The notes under the pieces were generated by a model. It was not told the origin of the DNA, did not search any database, and saw nothing but the letters and a program-made list of their open reading frames with translations. A stretch of DNA of 64,000 nucleotides from Marisalimonas marina (lineage in GTDB: Bacteria > Pseudomonadota > Alphaproteobacteria > Puniceispirillales > Marisalimonadaceae), in NCBI GenBank assembly GCA_038131365.1, contig JAYPPH010000002.1:336602-400601 (forward strand), written 5' to 3'. Shown here piece by piece: positions 53,064 to 61,979 of the stretch (position 1 is its first letter; each line of letters begins with the position of its first letter). Made by a program: the position numbers and the translations under genes.

Positions 53064-53444
53064 TTATAGAAACTTTAGTCCCATTAATATTAAACAAATG
53101 AGAGAAGCTGCCCATATCCCTGTTCTTATATAACTAATTCCTAAAATATATATAGGAATATAAATTGCTCGAAGTATTAACCATAATAAAGCAACAGAGG
53201 AATTATCAACTTCTCTAATTAATGATAAAATACCAATACCAATAAAAATTGGTAATGTTTCCAATAAATTTCTTGAAGCTCTGTTTGCTCTTTGTGCATA
53301 AATTGATGGTTTTGAAGAACTATCCCTAGAAGAAAGTAAATATGTTAAATTAGTATTACCTGTAAGTAGATCAATTAACATTGGAATAGTTAATTGAATG
53401 ATTACTAGTAAAAAAGCTAATATAAGAATTTTCTCTAACGCCAT
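53064..53444 (-). CDS. MAPEG family membrane protein
   Basis: This is a four-helix membrane protein of the MAPEG superfamily (membrane-associated proteins in eicosanoid and glutathione metabolism). The signature AQRANRASRNLLETLPIFIGIG is the bacterial MAPEG motif, and hydrophobic helices occur at about 4-24, 62-80, 84-103 and 108-125. The length of 126 residues is usual. It begins the minus-strand set MAPEG-sulfurtransferase-rsmJ. Confidence 0.87.
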   Translation of the reverse strand: MALEKILILAFLLVIIQLTIPMLIDLLTGNTNLTYLLSSRDSSSKPSIYAQRANRASRNLLETLPIFIGIGILSLIREVDNSSVALLWLILRAIYIPIYILGISYIRTGIWAASLICLILMGLKFL

Positions 53445-53504
53445 TTTATTTCCCCTTTAAAATTAAATTAATAATAGAAATTTTTAATAAACTAATTGTG
53501 TAAT

Positions 53505-53672
53505 TCATGATTTTTTATTCAATAACTCCAACTTGTTTAATAAATAGTCGATGTATTCTTCTGCTTCAATTAACTTCCTTTTGAGGTTTTTATTATTTTC
53601 ATTTAGAAAATAATTTTGCCTTTTTAGCCATTCATTATAGTCAATTTCTTCAGGATTATCCTTGTTGTTCAT
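53505..53672 (-). CDS. 55-residue coiled-coil small protein
   Basis: ATG at 53672 opens a 55-residue frame (start MNNKDNPEEIDYNEWL, end ELLNKKS) with stop TGA at 53507-53505. It is highly charged. Residues 22-52 form a probable single amphipathic helix with leucines at heptad spacing (RKLIEAEEYIDYLLNKLELL). It follows the two-helix small membrane protein by 18 bases on the same strand. No family is recognised. The codons fit the genome, but at this length a chance frame is possible. Confidence 0.5.
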   Translation of the reverse strand: MNNKDNPEEIDYNEWLKRQNYFLNENNKNLKRKLIEAEEYIDYLLNKLELLNKKS

Positions 53673-53690
53673 TGTACTTTTCTAATAAAA

Positions 53691-53858
53691 TTAATTTTCT
53701 TCTTCATTCGGGTCTTTGGTTAGATAAACTCCAAAACAGAACCCACCTATAGCAAAAAAATTTAAAACAAAATTTGCTTCAGCTAGATCTAGACCTCTTA
53801 TTACCCCCCATAACAAACACACACTAATAATTGTCCAGCCTATAAATTGCCTATTCAT
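53691..53858 (-). CDS. 55-residue two-helix membrane protein
   Basis: ATG at 53858 follows a GGAGA ribosome binding site by five bases and gives MNRQFIGWTIISVCLLWGVI, a short loop RGLDLAEANF, a second helix VLNFFAIGGFCFGVYLT and an acidic tail ending NEEEN. It is paralogous to the 57-residue protein at 55009-55182: both have W near residue 8, SVC/IVC, an arginine after the first helix, and AIxGFCxxVYxT. No named family is known to me. Confidence 0.65.
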   Translation of the reverse strand: MNRQFIGWTIISVCLLWGVIRGLDLAEANFVLNFFAIGGFCFGVYLTKDPNEEEN

Positions 53859-53970
53859 TAAATTCTCCTTGGTTGTTAAGCTTAGAAGAGAAAATTTGAA
53901 AATTAAAGTTTAAGTTTTCTTTTCTTTAATGAAGAGAATTTAACTCATGTCTTCTTAAATTTATTCTAAA

Positions 53971-54165
53971 TTAACTTAATAATGTCGCTCTTTTGAACTC
54001 TACTTTTTTAGGTCTTATTGTAAAAAATCTTGAAATTCTGTGTTGCTCAAAGGCCTCATCAATAATTTTCTGGAGTTCACCAAGGTGACCTTCTATTGGT
54101 TGACTGTTCCATTCTCTATTGTCTACAGATAAAGTAATAATATATTTTTGTTTTTCATTAGTCAT
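53971..54165 (-). CDS. Small soluble hypothetical protein
   Basis: This 64-residue protein begins MTNEKQKYIITLSVDNREWN and ends FTIRPKKVEFKRATLLS. Alternating hydrophobic residues suggest a beta-alpha-beta fold with a central helix (GELQKIIDEAFEQHRIS). It starts five bases after the zinc metallopeptidase gene on the minus strand and may be its co-expressed partner. No family is recognised. Confidence 0.6.
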   Translation of the reverse strand: MTNEKQKYIITLSVDNREWNSQPIEGHLGELQKIIDEAFEQHRISRFFTIRPKKVEFKRATLLS

Positions 54166-54170
54166 ATTTT

Positions 54171-54848
54171 TTACCTAATTCTTGATAATAATAACCAAAT
54201 AAATCTTATTGATATAAAATTTCTTATTACGCCAATTATATAAGTAAAAGCTGCAGCCTTTAGGATAGAGCGGCATGCTTCATGATACTCTTGTGGAACT
54301 TTTTCAATTAATATTGGTAAGGCTTTATTAAAACTTGCATCCATTTCTACTTCAAGTGTAATCACGTGAATTAAAATACCAATTATTAGAGAAATGAAAG
54401 CTAAAATAAGACAACCCTTAATAAGAGAATAGGACCCAGTAGCCAAAATTGTTGGGATACCCATCAATAAAATTCCGCTGCCTAATTGTGAAATCCATGC
54501 TGTATTTTTTACTAAAGTAGTTCTATTTTCTAGGGGTTTATAATTTTCTTGATGTTGAATTGCGTGGCCAATTTCATGACAAATAATTGTAATTGCTGTT
54601 AGACTTTTTTTAGAAAGTCTATCCTCGGATACTTTTACTTTTCTTTCAGAAAGATCATAGTGATCCATTGAGAGTGATTTTTCAATCTTGACACCTTGAA
54701 GGCCCTTTTCGTTAATAATCATTTGGCCAAATTGAAGCCCATTAAAGGGCATATTAATTAAAATTTTATCATTTTTGCTGAAAACATAATTGAGCCAAAT
54801 CATTGGTGTAATAGATAAAATCAAAAGTAAAACTAAATAAATAATCAT
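54171..54848 (-). CDS. YugP-family zinc metallopeptidase
   Basis: This is a membrane-bound neutral zinc metallopeptidase of the YugP group. The zincin motif HEIGH is at residues 91-95 (ITIICHEIGHAIQHQ). An N-terminal helix (1-22) and two or three further helices after residue 110 anchor it, with EVEMDASFNKALPIL providing the third ligand region. GVKIEKSLSMDHYDLSERKVKVS is also typical of the family. The length of 225 residues is standard. Substrates are unknown for the family. It is flanked on the same strand by very small proteins. Confidence 0.88.
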   Translation of the reverse strand: MIIYLVLLLILSITPMIWLNYVFSKNDKILINMPFNGLQFGQMIINEKGLQGVKIEKSLSMDHYDLSERKVKVSEDRLSKKSLTAITIICHEIGHAIQHQENYKPLENRTTLVKNTAWISQLGSGILLMGIPTILATGSYSLIKGCLILAFISLIIGILIHVITLEVEMDASFNKALPILIEKVPQEYHEACRSILKAAAFTYIIGVIRNFISIRFIWLLLSRIR

Positions 54849-55008
54849 AGGAGCATACTAGTTCAAAGGAGATGAGTTTTCTAGGATTGATATTTCATTT
54901 ATTAATTTGAATTTTTTTTTAAGATGATTTACTTAAATTTGTTTAAATAAATTTATGATGTATTAGTTTATATTTATACATAATATGTATATATATGTAT
55001 ATATTAAA

Positions 55009-55182
55009 TCAGTCTTCGCTAGGTCCAGCTATTTGTGTAATATAGACAGAATAACAAAAACCTATTATTGCTGCTACATCTACCCAATTAAAGGGTTTGT
55101 CTGACCCACCAATAATTCTATAAATTCCATAAACAAAGCAAACTATTCCCAATAACCAACTTTGTGCATATTTGAAGTCCAT
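55009..55182 (-). CDS. 57-residue two-helix membrane protein
   Basis: ATG at 55182 opens a frame beginning MDFKYAQSWLLGIVCFVYGI, a loop YRIIGGSDKPFN, a second helix WVDVAAIIGFCYSVYITQ and a tail ending GPSED. Stop TGA is at 55011-55009. It is related in sequence and layout to the 55-residue protein at 53691-53858, which argues that both are real. There is no clear Shine-Dalgarno. It lies upstream of the YugP gene, 160 bases away. Confidence 0.6.
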   Translation of the reverse strand: MDFKYAQSWLLGIVCFVYGIYRIIGGSDKPFNWVDVAAIIGFCYSVYITQIAGPSED

Positions 55183-55506
55183 AATATATTCTCATTTACA
55201 AGTTAAAATTTAATTTGAAATCGCTATTAACATTTACCCTGAGTGAAGAAAAATCCTAACATTTTAATAAAACTTAGATCTTAATTTTTATATGTGCCTT
55301 TAATTTACCTTTTTGTTTACAAATTTTGAACTAATTTTCCCATATAGTTAATAATATAAAAGAAATAGATTTTCATTTATAAACCTCCTAAAGGCATTAA
55401 CTATTCAAATAGTTAATGCCTTAAATCATTCAAATATGATAAAATTAAAGCAATATCATTTACTATTTATAATTTATTAATGCATAATTAATTAAAAATT
55501 TTTTTA
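55183..55506. other. AT-rich intergenic stretch with a long hairpin
   Basis: These 324 bases hold no convincing gene. The only structure I see is the 15-base inverted repeat at 55391-55422. A 19-codon minus-strand frame (55376-55317) begins seven bases after a perfect AGGAGG, but it is too short to call. The stretch separates normal genome from a region with different arginine codon use. Confidence 0.5.
55391..55422. repeat. 15-base perfect inverted repeat
   Basis: AAGGCATTAACTATT and its exact complement AATAGTTAATGCCTT are separated by two bases. No T tract follows on the plus strand, so it is not a standard terminator there. No gene ends toward it from the right. On the minus strand the hairpin is followed at once by TAGGAGG, and on the plus strand it is preceded by CCTCCT. 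Confidence 0.6.
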
Positions 55507-56766
55507 TTGAGAAATATTTTATTGAATAGCCCAGGTGTAACAATTTTAGGTGGAGGAATTATTGGTATTTGTTCTGCCTTATCTTTGCAAGAACGTGGAG
55601 TAAATGTCCGTTTAATTGATATAAACGACCCTGGACAAACTACCTCTTTCGGTAATGCTGGTGTAATTTCACCTTGGTCAATTATCCCACATAGTACTCC
55701 TGGTTTATGGAAAAATATACCAAAGTTAATGTTTTCAGGTTGGAGACCGTTGTCTGTAAGGACAAGAATTTGGCCTACAATGATACCTTGGGGTCTAAAG
55801 TTTTTATCAAAAGGCACAGAAGACTTAACTCGAAAAACAGCTGATGCAATGTCACTATTATGCTCACCTTCTATTGAACTCTATCGTAAACACCTTAACA
55901 AGACTGGACACGAAAGTTTGGTTAGAGATACTGCTTATTTACAGTTAATTAGACGTGTAAACGAGGCCAGTATAAATGATTTAGGAAGTCAGATCCGATT
56001 AGAGAAGGGTGCAAATATTGAAATTGTAAAAGGAAAAGCCTTACGCAATTTAGAGCCCGCTGTTTCAAATGAGTTTGAAGCTGGAGTAGTTATTTATAAT
56101 ACTGCTCGAACTCTCTCTCCCGGTAGATTAGGTGAGGTTCTTGCCAATAAAGCAAAAGCGCAAGGAGCTGAAATAATTAAAGATCAAATTCTTAAAATAG
56201 AAAGAGAGGGTATAAATTGGTTTTTACACGGTAAAGATTCTAAATATGAAAGCAAATCTATAGTTATTGCGGCGGGAGCTTGGAGTAAAGAGCTACTATC
56301 AAGTATTGGTATAAAGGTGCCCCTTATAGCTGAGCGAGGTTACCATATTCATTGCGAGGAACCAGGGATAGAAGTCAAAAACTCAGTGGTGTATTCTGAA
56401 GGCGGCGTAATTGCAAGTTCAATGGAAGGTGGTATTCGTGTAGCAGGCCAAGCGGAGTTTGGACCAATCGATGCTCCACCTAATCCTAAACGTGAAGATA
56501 TTTTAAAAGGAATCGCAAAGAAAATTTTCCCAGATATTAGCGTAAGAAAGAGCAAATTTTGGATGGGACGAAGACCAAGTTTTCCTGATAGTATCCCAGT
56601 GATTGGATCAGTACCTAAGCAACCAGGATTATTTGTAAATTTCGGCCACTCGCATCATGGACTTATGATGGCTCCAAAATCAGGGGAGGTGCTTGCAAAT
56701 AGTTTAATAAATAAACCTATCAATGAAGATATCACAACTTTATCTATCAAAAGGTTTTTGTCCTAA
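55507..56766 (+). CDS. FAD-dependent D-amino-acid dehydrogenase-like oxidoreductase
   Basis: This is a DadA-type flavoprotein that oxidises D-amino acids or related amines. The FAD motif is TILGGGIIGICSALSLQERG at residues 11-30, followed by SFGNAGVISPWSIIP, which is characteristic of DadA relatives. The C terminus has WMGRRPSFPDSIPVIG and FGHSHHGLMMAPKSGE. The start is TTG at 55507; a second TTG five codons later is also possible. CGT and CGA arginine codons are much commoner than in the core genes, hinting at different ancestry. Confidence 0.88.
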   Translation: MRNILLNSPGVTILGGGIIGICSALSLQERGVNVRLIDINDPGQTTSFGNAGVISPWSIIPHSTPGLWKNIPKLMFSGWRPLSVRTRIWPTMIPWGLKFLSKGTEDLTRKTADAMSLLCSPSIELYRKHLNKTGHESLVRDTAYLQLIRRVNEASINDLGSQIRLEKGANIEIVKGKALRNLEPAVSNEFEAGVVIYNTARTLSPGRLGEVLANKAKAQGAEIIKDQILKIEREGINWFLHGKDSKYESKSIVIAAGAWSKELLSSIGIKVPLIAERGYHIHCEEPGIEVKNSVVYSEGGVIASSMEGGIRVAGQAEFGPIDAPPNPKREDILKGIAKKIFPDISVRKSKFWMGRRPSFPDSIPVIGSVPKQPGLFVNFGHSHHGLMMAPKSGEVLANSLINKPINEDITTLSIKRFLS

Positions 56767-56918
56767 AAAATTAATAAAAGATAATTTTCCAAAACTATAA
56801 AATCCATATTAAATTATATTACTTTTATTCTAATAAATTAATAATCTTTTAAAATATCTGTAGCCTGTAAAATATTAATTATATTATTATGTAGAGCCTG
56901 AAGTTTTGGAGTGTGTTA

Positions 56919-58151
56919 ATGAAAATTACAAAGTTAGAAACTATTCGTATTGAAGAACGACCTAATCTGCTGTGGCTTCATGTTCATACAGATGAAGGAA
57001 TAATAGGATTAGGAGAGACTTTTTTTGGGGCTGGCGCCGTGGAAGCATATATTCACGATAACTTGGGTCCGTTAGTTATCGGTGAAGATCCATTACGAAT
57101 TGAATATCTATCGCGTAAAGTCGAAGGATATTTAGGCTGGCGTTCTACAGGAGCTGAAGCTCGTGGCAATTCTGCTTTTGATATAGCCCTTTGGGATTTG
57201 TGGGGGAAGGCTACTAATCAACCTGTGGCCCAGTTGCTAGGTGGTTTTACTCGTCAGAGCATACGCACTTACAATACTTGTGCCGGTAATGACTACATAA
57301 AAAAGGAAACTGGTCAAAACAGTAAAAATTTTGGATTAGGTCAAACAGATCAGTATGACGATTTGAATGGCTTTCTCTATAATGCAGACGAATTAGCACA
57401 ATCCCTTTTAGATGAAGGTATAACTGCAATGAAAATTTGGCCATTTGATATGGCAGCTGAAGCAAATGAGGGAGCACATATTTCTGCAGAAGAAATGAAA
57501 ACAGCAATTTTACCATTCGAGAAAATTCGTAAGTCGGTTGGTGATCAAATAGATATTATGGTTGAGTTCCATTCATTATGGCAACTTACGCCTGCTATCC
57601 GTATAGCTCACGCACTTACTCCTTTTCAAACCTATTGGCATGAAGATCCCATACGAATGGATAATTTCTCGGCTTTAGCAAGATACGCAAGTGAAAGTTC
57701 AGCTCCTGTATGTGCATCTGAGACTTTAAATGGAATTGGTTCTTTTCGAGATTTGTTAGCCTCGAACTCTGCTGGGATTATTATGTTAGATTTATCATGG
57801 TGCGGCGGTTTGACTGTTGCCCGTAAAATCTCTGCTATGGCTGAGGCTGAAAAACTACCCATTGCACCACACGATTGTACAGGACCTGTAGTTTTGTCAG
57901 CATCAACACATCTTTCATTGAGTGCTCCTAATGCACTGATACAAGAAAGTGTAAGAGCTTTTTACAAAGGCTGGTACGCAGACATAGTTACTGGCTTGCC
58001 AGAAATTAAAAATGGTCAGATATCTGTGGGTCAAGCTCCTGGTCTGGGAATGGAATTAATCACTGACTTTAGCAATGATAAAAAGCTTGTCTACAACCTT
58101 GTCTACAGTAAACACAATCCATGGTCCGGGGTTACTGCACCCTTTTCCTAA
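56919..58151 (+). CDS. Mandelate racemase/muconate lactonizing enzyme family (enolase superfamily) protein
   Basis: This is a Mg-dependent acid-sugar dehydratase or racemase. The C-terminal barrel has the catalytic lysine region MKIWPFD, metal ligands in VEFHSLW, HEDPIRMD and CASETLNG, and the catalytic histidine in PIAPHDCTGP. This His and the WHEDP form resemble the galactonate dehydratase-like branch. The start is ATG 56919, preceded by GGAG at 56908-56911; a GTG two codons upstream overlaps that site. It is the last intact gene before the decayed cassette, which begins within a few bases of its stop. Confidence 0.88.
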   Translation: MKITKLETIRIEERPNLLWLHVHTDEGIIGLGETFFGAGAVEAYIHDNLGPLVIGEDPLRIEYLSRKVEGYLGWRSTGAEARGNSAFDIALWDLWGKATNQPVAQLLGGFTRQSIRTYNTCAGNDYIKKETGQNSKNFGLGQTDQYDDLNGFLYNADELAQSLLDEGITAMKIWPFDMAAEANEGAHISAEEMKTAILPFEKIRKSVGDQIDIMVEFHSLWQLTPAIRIAHALTPFQTYWHEDPIRMDNFSALARYASESSAPVCASETLNGIGSFRDLLASNSAGIIMLDLSWCGGLTVARKISAMAEAEKLPIAPHDCTGPVVLSASTHLSLSAPNALIQESVRAFYKGWYADIVTGLPEIKNGQISVGQAPGLGMELITDFSNDKKLVYNLVYSKHNPWSGVTAPFS

Positions 58152-59375
58152 TCAACAATGGTGTTAAAGAGCAGAAGTCTAAAAGGTAAAAAGATAGTGC
58201 TTTGTACAGCAGCAATGAAAAAGTTGCACGAGCAGTTGCAAAGCATTTGAATTTGTTTGACGACGTAATTGCTAGTGATGCAAAAACGAATTTGAAAAGC
58301 GTTCAAAACGTAAGTTACTCGAAGAACGGTTGGCAATAAAGGCTATGATTACGCAGGTAATAGCAATGCGGATATAAAAGTTTGGGCTGGTGCATCTAAT
58401 GCGATTATTGTTAATGCTAGTAAAGCGGTACAAATGAAAGCATTACAAGTTGCGTCTGTATCTCAAACATTCCTTCAAAGAAAGTTCGTATCTCAGATTG
58501 CTAAGAGCATTAAGACTTCATCAATGGCTAAAGAATTTATTGTTATTCGTACCATTGTTGGCAGCACATCAGATAAGTAATATTCAATCATTTTTTTCTA
58601 CTTATTATTGCTTTTATTTCATTTAGCTTGTGTGCATCGTCTGTTTATATAACAAATGATCTTCTTGATTTAGAAAGTGATCGAAATCATCCACGAAAAA
58701 GCATAGACCATTTGCATCAGTATGTTTACCTATTGCTTTTGGCGCCGCTATTGTACCTTGTTAATTGGCGTAAGCATTGCTTTAGGCACAGTTGTTGGGA
58801 GTTCTTTCTTAGTCATATTATTACTGTATCTTTCTCCTAACAGTCGTATATTCATTGTTACTTAAGCGTATTGCATTGGTGGATTGTTTAACGCTAGCAA
58901 CACTCTACACTCTTCGTATTATTGCTGGTGCTGCAGCAGTATCTCTATCACTTTCATTTTTTGGTTATTGACTTTTTCAATTTTTATCTTTTTTATCTTT
59001 ATCGCTTGTTAAACGCTTTGCTGAACTCATGGTTCTAACGCAAGAGGGTAAAAGTAACTCGTACGGTAGAGGTTATGTAGTTTCTGATGCGCCACTATTG
59101 CAAATGTTTGGGATATCATCTGGCTATATTTCTTCGCTTGTTATAGCGTTGTATGTACGTAGTGAAGACGTAATATCCTTGTATTCACAACCAATAGTAA
59201 TTTGGTTAGTAGTTCCTATACTATTGTTTTGATAAGTTGGGTGTGGCTGAAAGCAACTAGGGGGGAGATGAATGATGATCCTATTGTTTTTGCCGTGAAA
59301 GATAAAGCAAGTCTTTTGGTTGCATTAATTTTAACTATTATCTTCATATACGCTGCTACTGGAATAAGATTTTAA
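58152..59375 (+). pseudogene. HAD-UbiA fused prenyl-phosphate phosphoribosyltransferase-like, frameshifted and 5'-truncated
   Basis: Read across several frames, this stretch encodes a HAD phosphatase domain fragment (VARAVAKHLNLFDDVIASD, YDYAGNSNADIKVW) and then a UbiA prenyltransferase. The latter includes LHQWLKN, LLAAHQISNIQSFF, the catalytic NDLLDLESD motif, and FAELMVL ... RGYVVSDAPLLQMFGI. At least five frame changes are needed and in-frame stops occur in each reading. The start of the HAD domain with its DxDGT nucleophile is absent, cut off at the stop codon of the preceding gene. Intact relatives transfer phosphoribose to polyprenyl phosphate, the entry step of polyprenyl-arabinose synthesis. 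Confidence 0.85.
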
Positions 59376-59790
59376 TGGATCAGGCAGATGTAAAAATTAT
59401 AATGTTGTACACTCTTTTTGCTGCGCTATCTACTATTATCAATATTGGTTTACAAATGATATCTGTCTTAGCGTACAAAGGTTCTTATTTTGTTGAAATA
59501 TCTATCTTAGTTGGAACTGTTGCTGGCTTGCCACTACGTTATTTTTAGAGAAACGTTATATATTTGCTTTCAAGTAAAATATTGTACACGACGGAAAGTT
59601 ATTTGTTTTCTATAGCACAATGGTGTGATAACTACCCTTATATTTTGGGGTACAGAATACACCTTCATATTATCTATGATACTGATTTAATGCGCTATGT
59701 AGGAGGGATAGTTGGCCTTGTTATAGGTTTCTTCATAAATACCAATTGATAAAAAAATATGTATTTGTGAATAGTAAAAGTGAGGCGTCA
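59375..59790 (+). pseudogene. GtrA-like membrane protein, frameshifted
   Basis: The ATG overlaps the UbiA stop (TAATG). The first part (DVKIIMLYTLFAALSTIINI ... VGTVAGLPLRYF) and, in other frames, EKRYIFAF, IIYDTDLMRYVGGIVGLVIG and KKYVFVN are the four-helix GtrA pattern. GtrA proteins help move polyprenyl-linked sugars across the membrane. Two or more frame changes and internal stops break it. It is the second gene of the decayed cassette. Confidence 0.75.
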
Positions 59791-61096
59791 ATGACGTATA
59801 CAAAGATAATTAAGGGATGGGGAAATTATCCTCAACAAGAATCTCAAGTACTAACGCCTTCTTCAACTGCTACATTAAGAACAGTAATTCAGGAAGAAAA
59901 CAATTATAGCACGTGGAATGGGGCGCAGTTATGGTGATAGTGCTAATTCACAAAAAGTAATAGAGACATCTTATTATAATCACTTCATTGAGTTCGATAT
60001 AAAGACTGGAAAACTTACCGCTGAGGCAGGCATTACTCTACGTGAAATATTGAAAATGATAGTACTTAGGGGTTGGTTTTTACCAGTAACGCCTGGTACC
60101 AGCTATATAACTTTAGGAGGTGCAATAGCGAGTGATGTGCATGGTAAAAATCATCATATCTCTGGTACCTTTGGGCAGCACGTCGATGCCATAAGGATAG
60201 TGCTTGGAACGGGCGAGGTGGTAACAGCTTCAAAATTTGAAAACAGTGATTTGTTTCGTGCAACGTGTGGAGGGAATGGGATTAACAGGCGTGATTTTGA
60301 GTGCAACTATTCAACTATTTCCAATACGATCTTCCTTATATCAATCAAAAACTATTAAAGCAAATTGTATTGAAACTGCATGTGAAGCTTTTCAGGAGAA
60401 TAGTAGAGCTACCTATAGTGGCATGGATTGATTGCTTAACTAAAGGTAAAAATCTTGGGCGTAGTGTGCTAATGCTTGGCGAGCATGCGGAAAATGGTGC
60501 TTTAGAAATTGATATCAAAGATCCAGTCTCTGTTCCTTTTAACACCTTATCTGCATTGCTCAACAGTGTAATAATGAAAACTTTTAATGGTGCCTATTGG
60601 CATAAGGCTAAACATAATCAAACAGAGGAAGTGTCACTCATGCATTACTTTTATCCTTTAGATGTCATAGGAAATTGGAATAAATTTTATGGTAAAGCTG
60701 GATTTCTTCAGTTCCAATGCGTGATACCAAAAGAGGATGGTATAGCGAACATGCGAAAGCTCTTAACAGAGATAGAAATAAGTGGTGAAGGTTCATTTCT
60801 TGCAGTGCTTAAACAATTTGGTAAAGCTAATGATAATCTTTTATCATTCCCTATTGAAGGGTACACTTTATCCTTGATTTTAAACTAACTAAAACAGCGA
60901 TATCTACTTTACATAAACTTGAAAAGCTAGTTGTAGAGATGGACGGAAAAGTTTATTTAACAAAGGATGCTGTAATGCAAGAAACAACATTTAAAGCTAC
61001 ATATCCAAATTGGAAGTGTTTGAAGTCTGTAAGAGAAAATATGGAGCAATTGGGAAGTTTAGTTCTGCACAATCGAGACGGTTGGGGTTAGCATGA
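59791..61096 (+). pseudogene. DprE1-like FAD-dependent oxidase, frameshifted
   Basis: From ATG 59791 (MTYTKIIKGWGNYPQ) this is a PCMH-type flavoprotein resembling decaprenylphosphoryl-ribose 2-oxidase. Pieces in three frames give ARGMGRSYGDSAN, PGTSYITLGGAIASDVHGKN, GTFGQHVDAIRIVLGTGEVV, the FAD-domain end NKFYGKAGFLQFQCVIP, and the C-terminal DGKVYLTKDAVMQ. Frame changes occur near 59920, 60280, 60400, 60880 and 61060. The order after UbiA and GtrA matches known polyprenyl-phosphoryl-arabinose clusters. Confidence 0.85.
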
Positions 61097-61830
61097 AAAA
61101 AATCTTAATTATTGGTGCAACATCAGCAATTGCCGATCATCGCGCCAGAATATGGGCTACTACAAATGATGCACTTTTTTTAGTAGCTAGAAATAAAGAG
61201 CATGTTCAAATCATCGCAAGTGATTTGAAGGTTCGAGGCGCAGCACAAGTTACTACATATTGTACAGATCTTAATGATATGAACGCCACAGTGACATTAT
61301 TAAATCAGCAGAGAATGCAATGAACGGAATTGACATTGTATTGATAGCTCACGGTACACTTTCAAATCAAAAATCCTGTGAAGGAAGTGTTTCAGAAACC
61401 TTAAATGAAATACAGACAAATGCACTTTCAACTATCAGCTTATTAACGTTTATTAGCTAATCGATTTGAAGAAAAGAAAGATGGAACTATATGCGTTATT
61501 TCTTCAGTCGCTGGAGACAGAGGGAGAGCTAGCAATTATGTTTATGGAGCCGAAGGCAATGGTAACTACTTTCACTTCTGGTTTACGACAGCGTTTACAC
61601 AAGTCAAACGTAACTGTAGTGACAATAAAACCTGGATTTGTAGACACACCCATGACTGCTAAATTTAATAAAGGAGTTCTTTGGGTAAAACCAAATAAAG
61701 TGGCTAAAAAAAAAATTGTCCAGCAATTGATAAAAAAAAAATCAGAGGTTTATGTTCCTTATTTTGGTGGTTTGTCATAACAGTAATTAATATTATTCCT
61801 ACTAATTTGTTTAAACGTATTGGCACATAA
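61093..61830 (+). pseudogene. DprE2-like short-chain dehydrogenase, frameshifted
   Basis: This begins ATGA-overlapped with the oxidase (MKKILIIGATSAIADHRARI) and reads in pieces as an SDR. The active-site region is ICVISSVAGDRGRASNYVYG, then TIKPGFVDTPMTAKF and, in another frame, VITVINIIPTNLFKRIGT with stop at 61828-61830. DprE2 reduces the 2-keto intermediate to polyprenyl-phosphoryl-arabinose. At least four frame changes are needed, so it cannot be functional as written. Confidence 0.83.
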
Positions 61831-61979
61831 GCCGATAGTAAATAAATTATATTTAGCTTATTAATCATAATGGTAAATGGTAATTAATAGTTAGTTATAA
61901 AATCAAAATTGTGTGTTTTATCTTAAAATTTATAGTAAATTTCTATACTGAAATTTTTTTGAAAGCAGTTTTAAAATAA

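Noticed and set aside
54961..55008. Alternating TATA-rich stretch as a repeat array or replication origin
   Set aside because: It is short simple-sequence AT DNA with no DnaA-box-like sites or regular unit.
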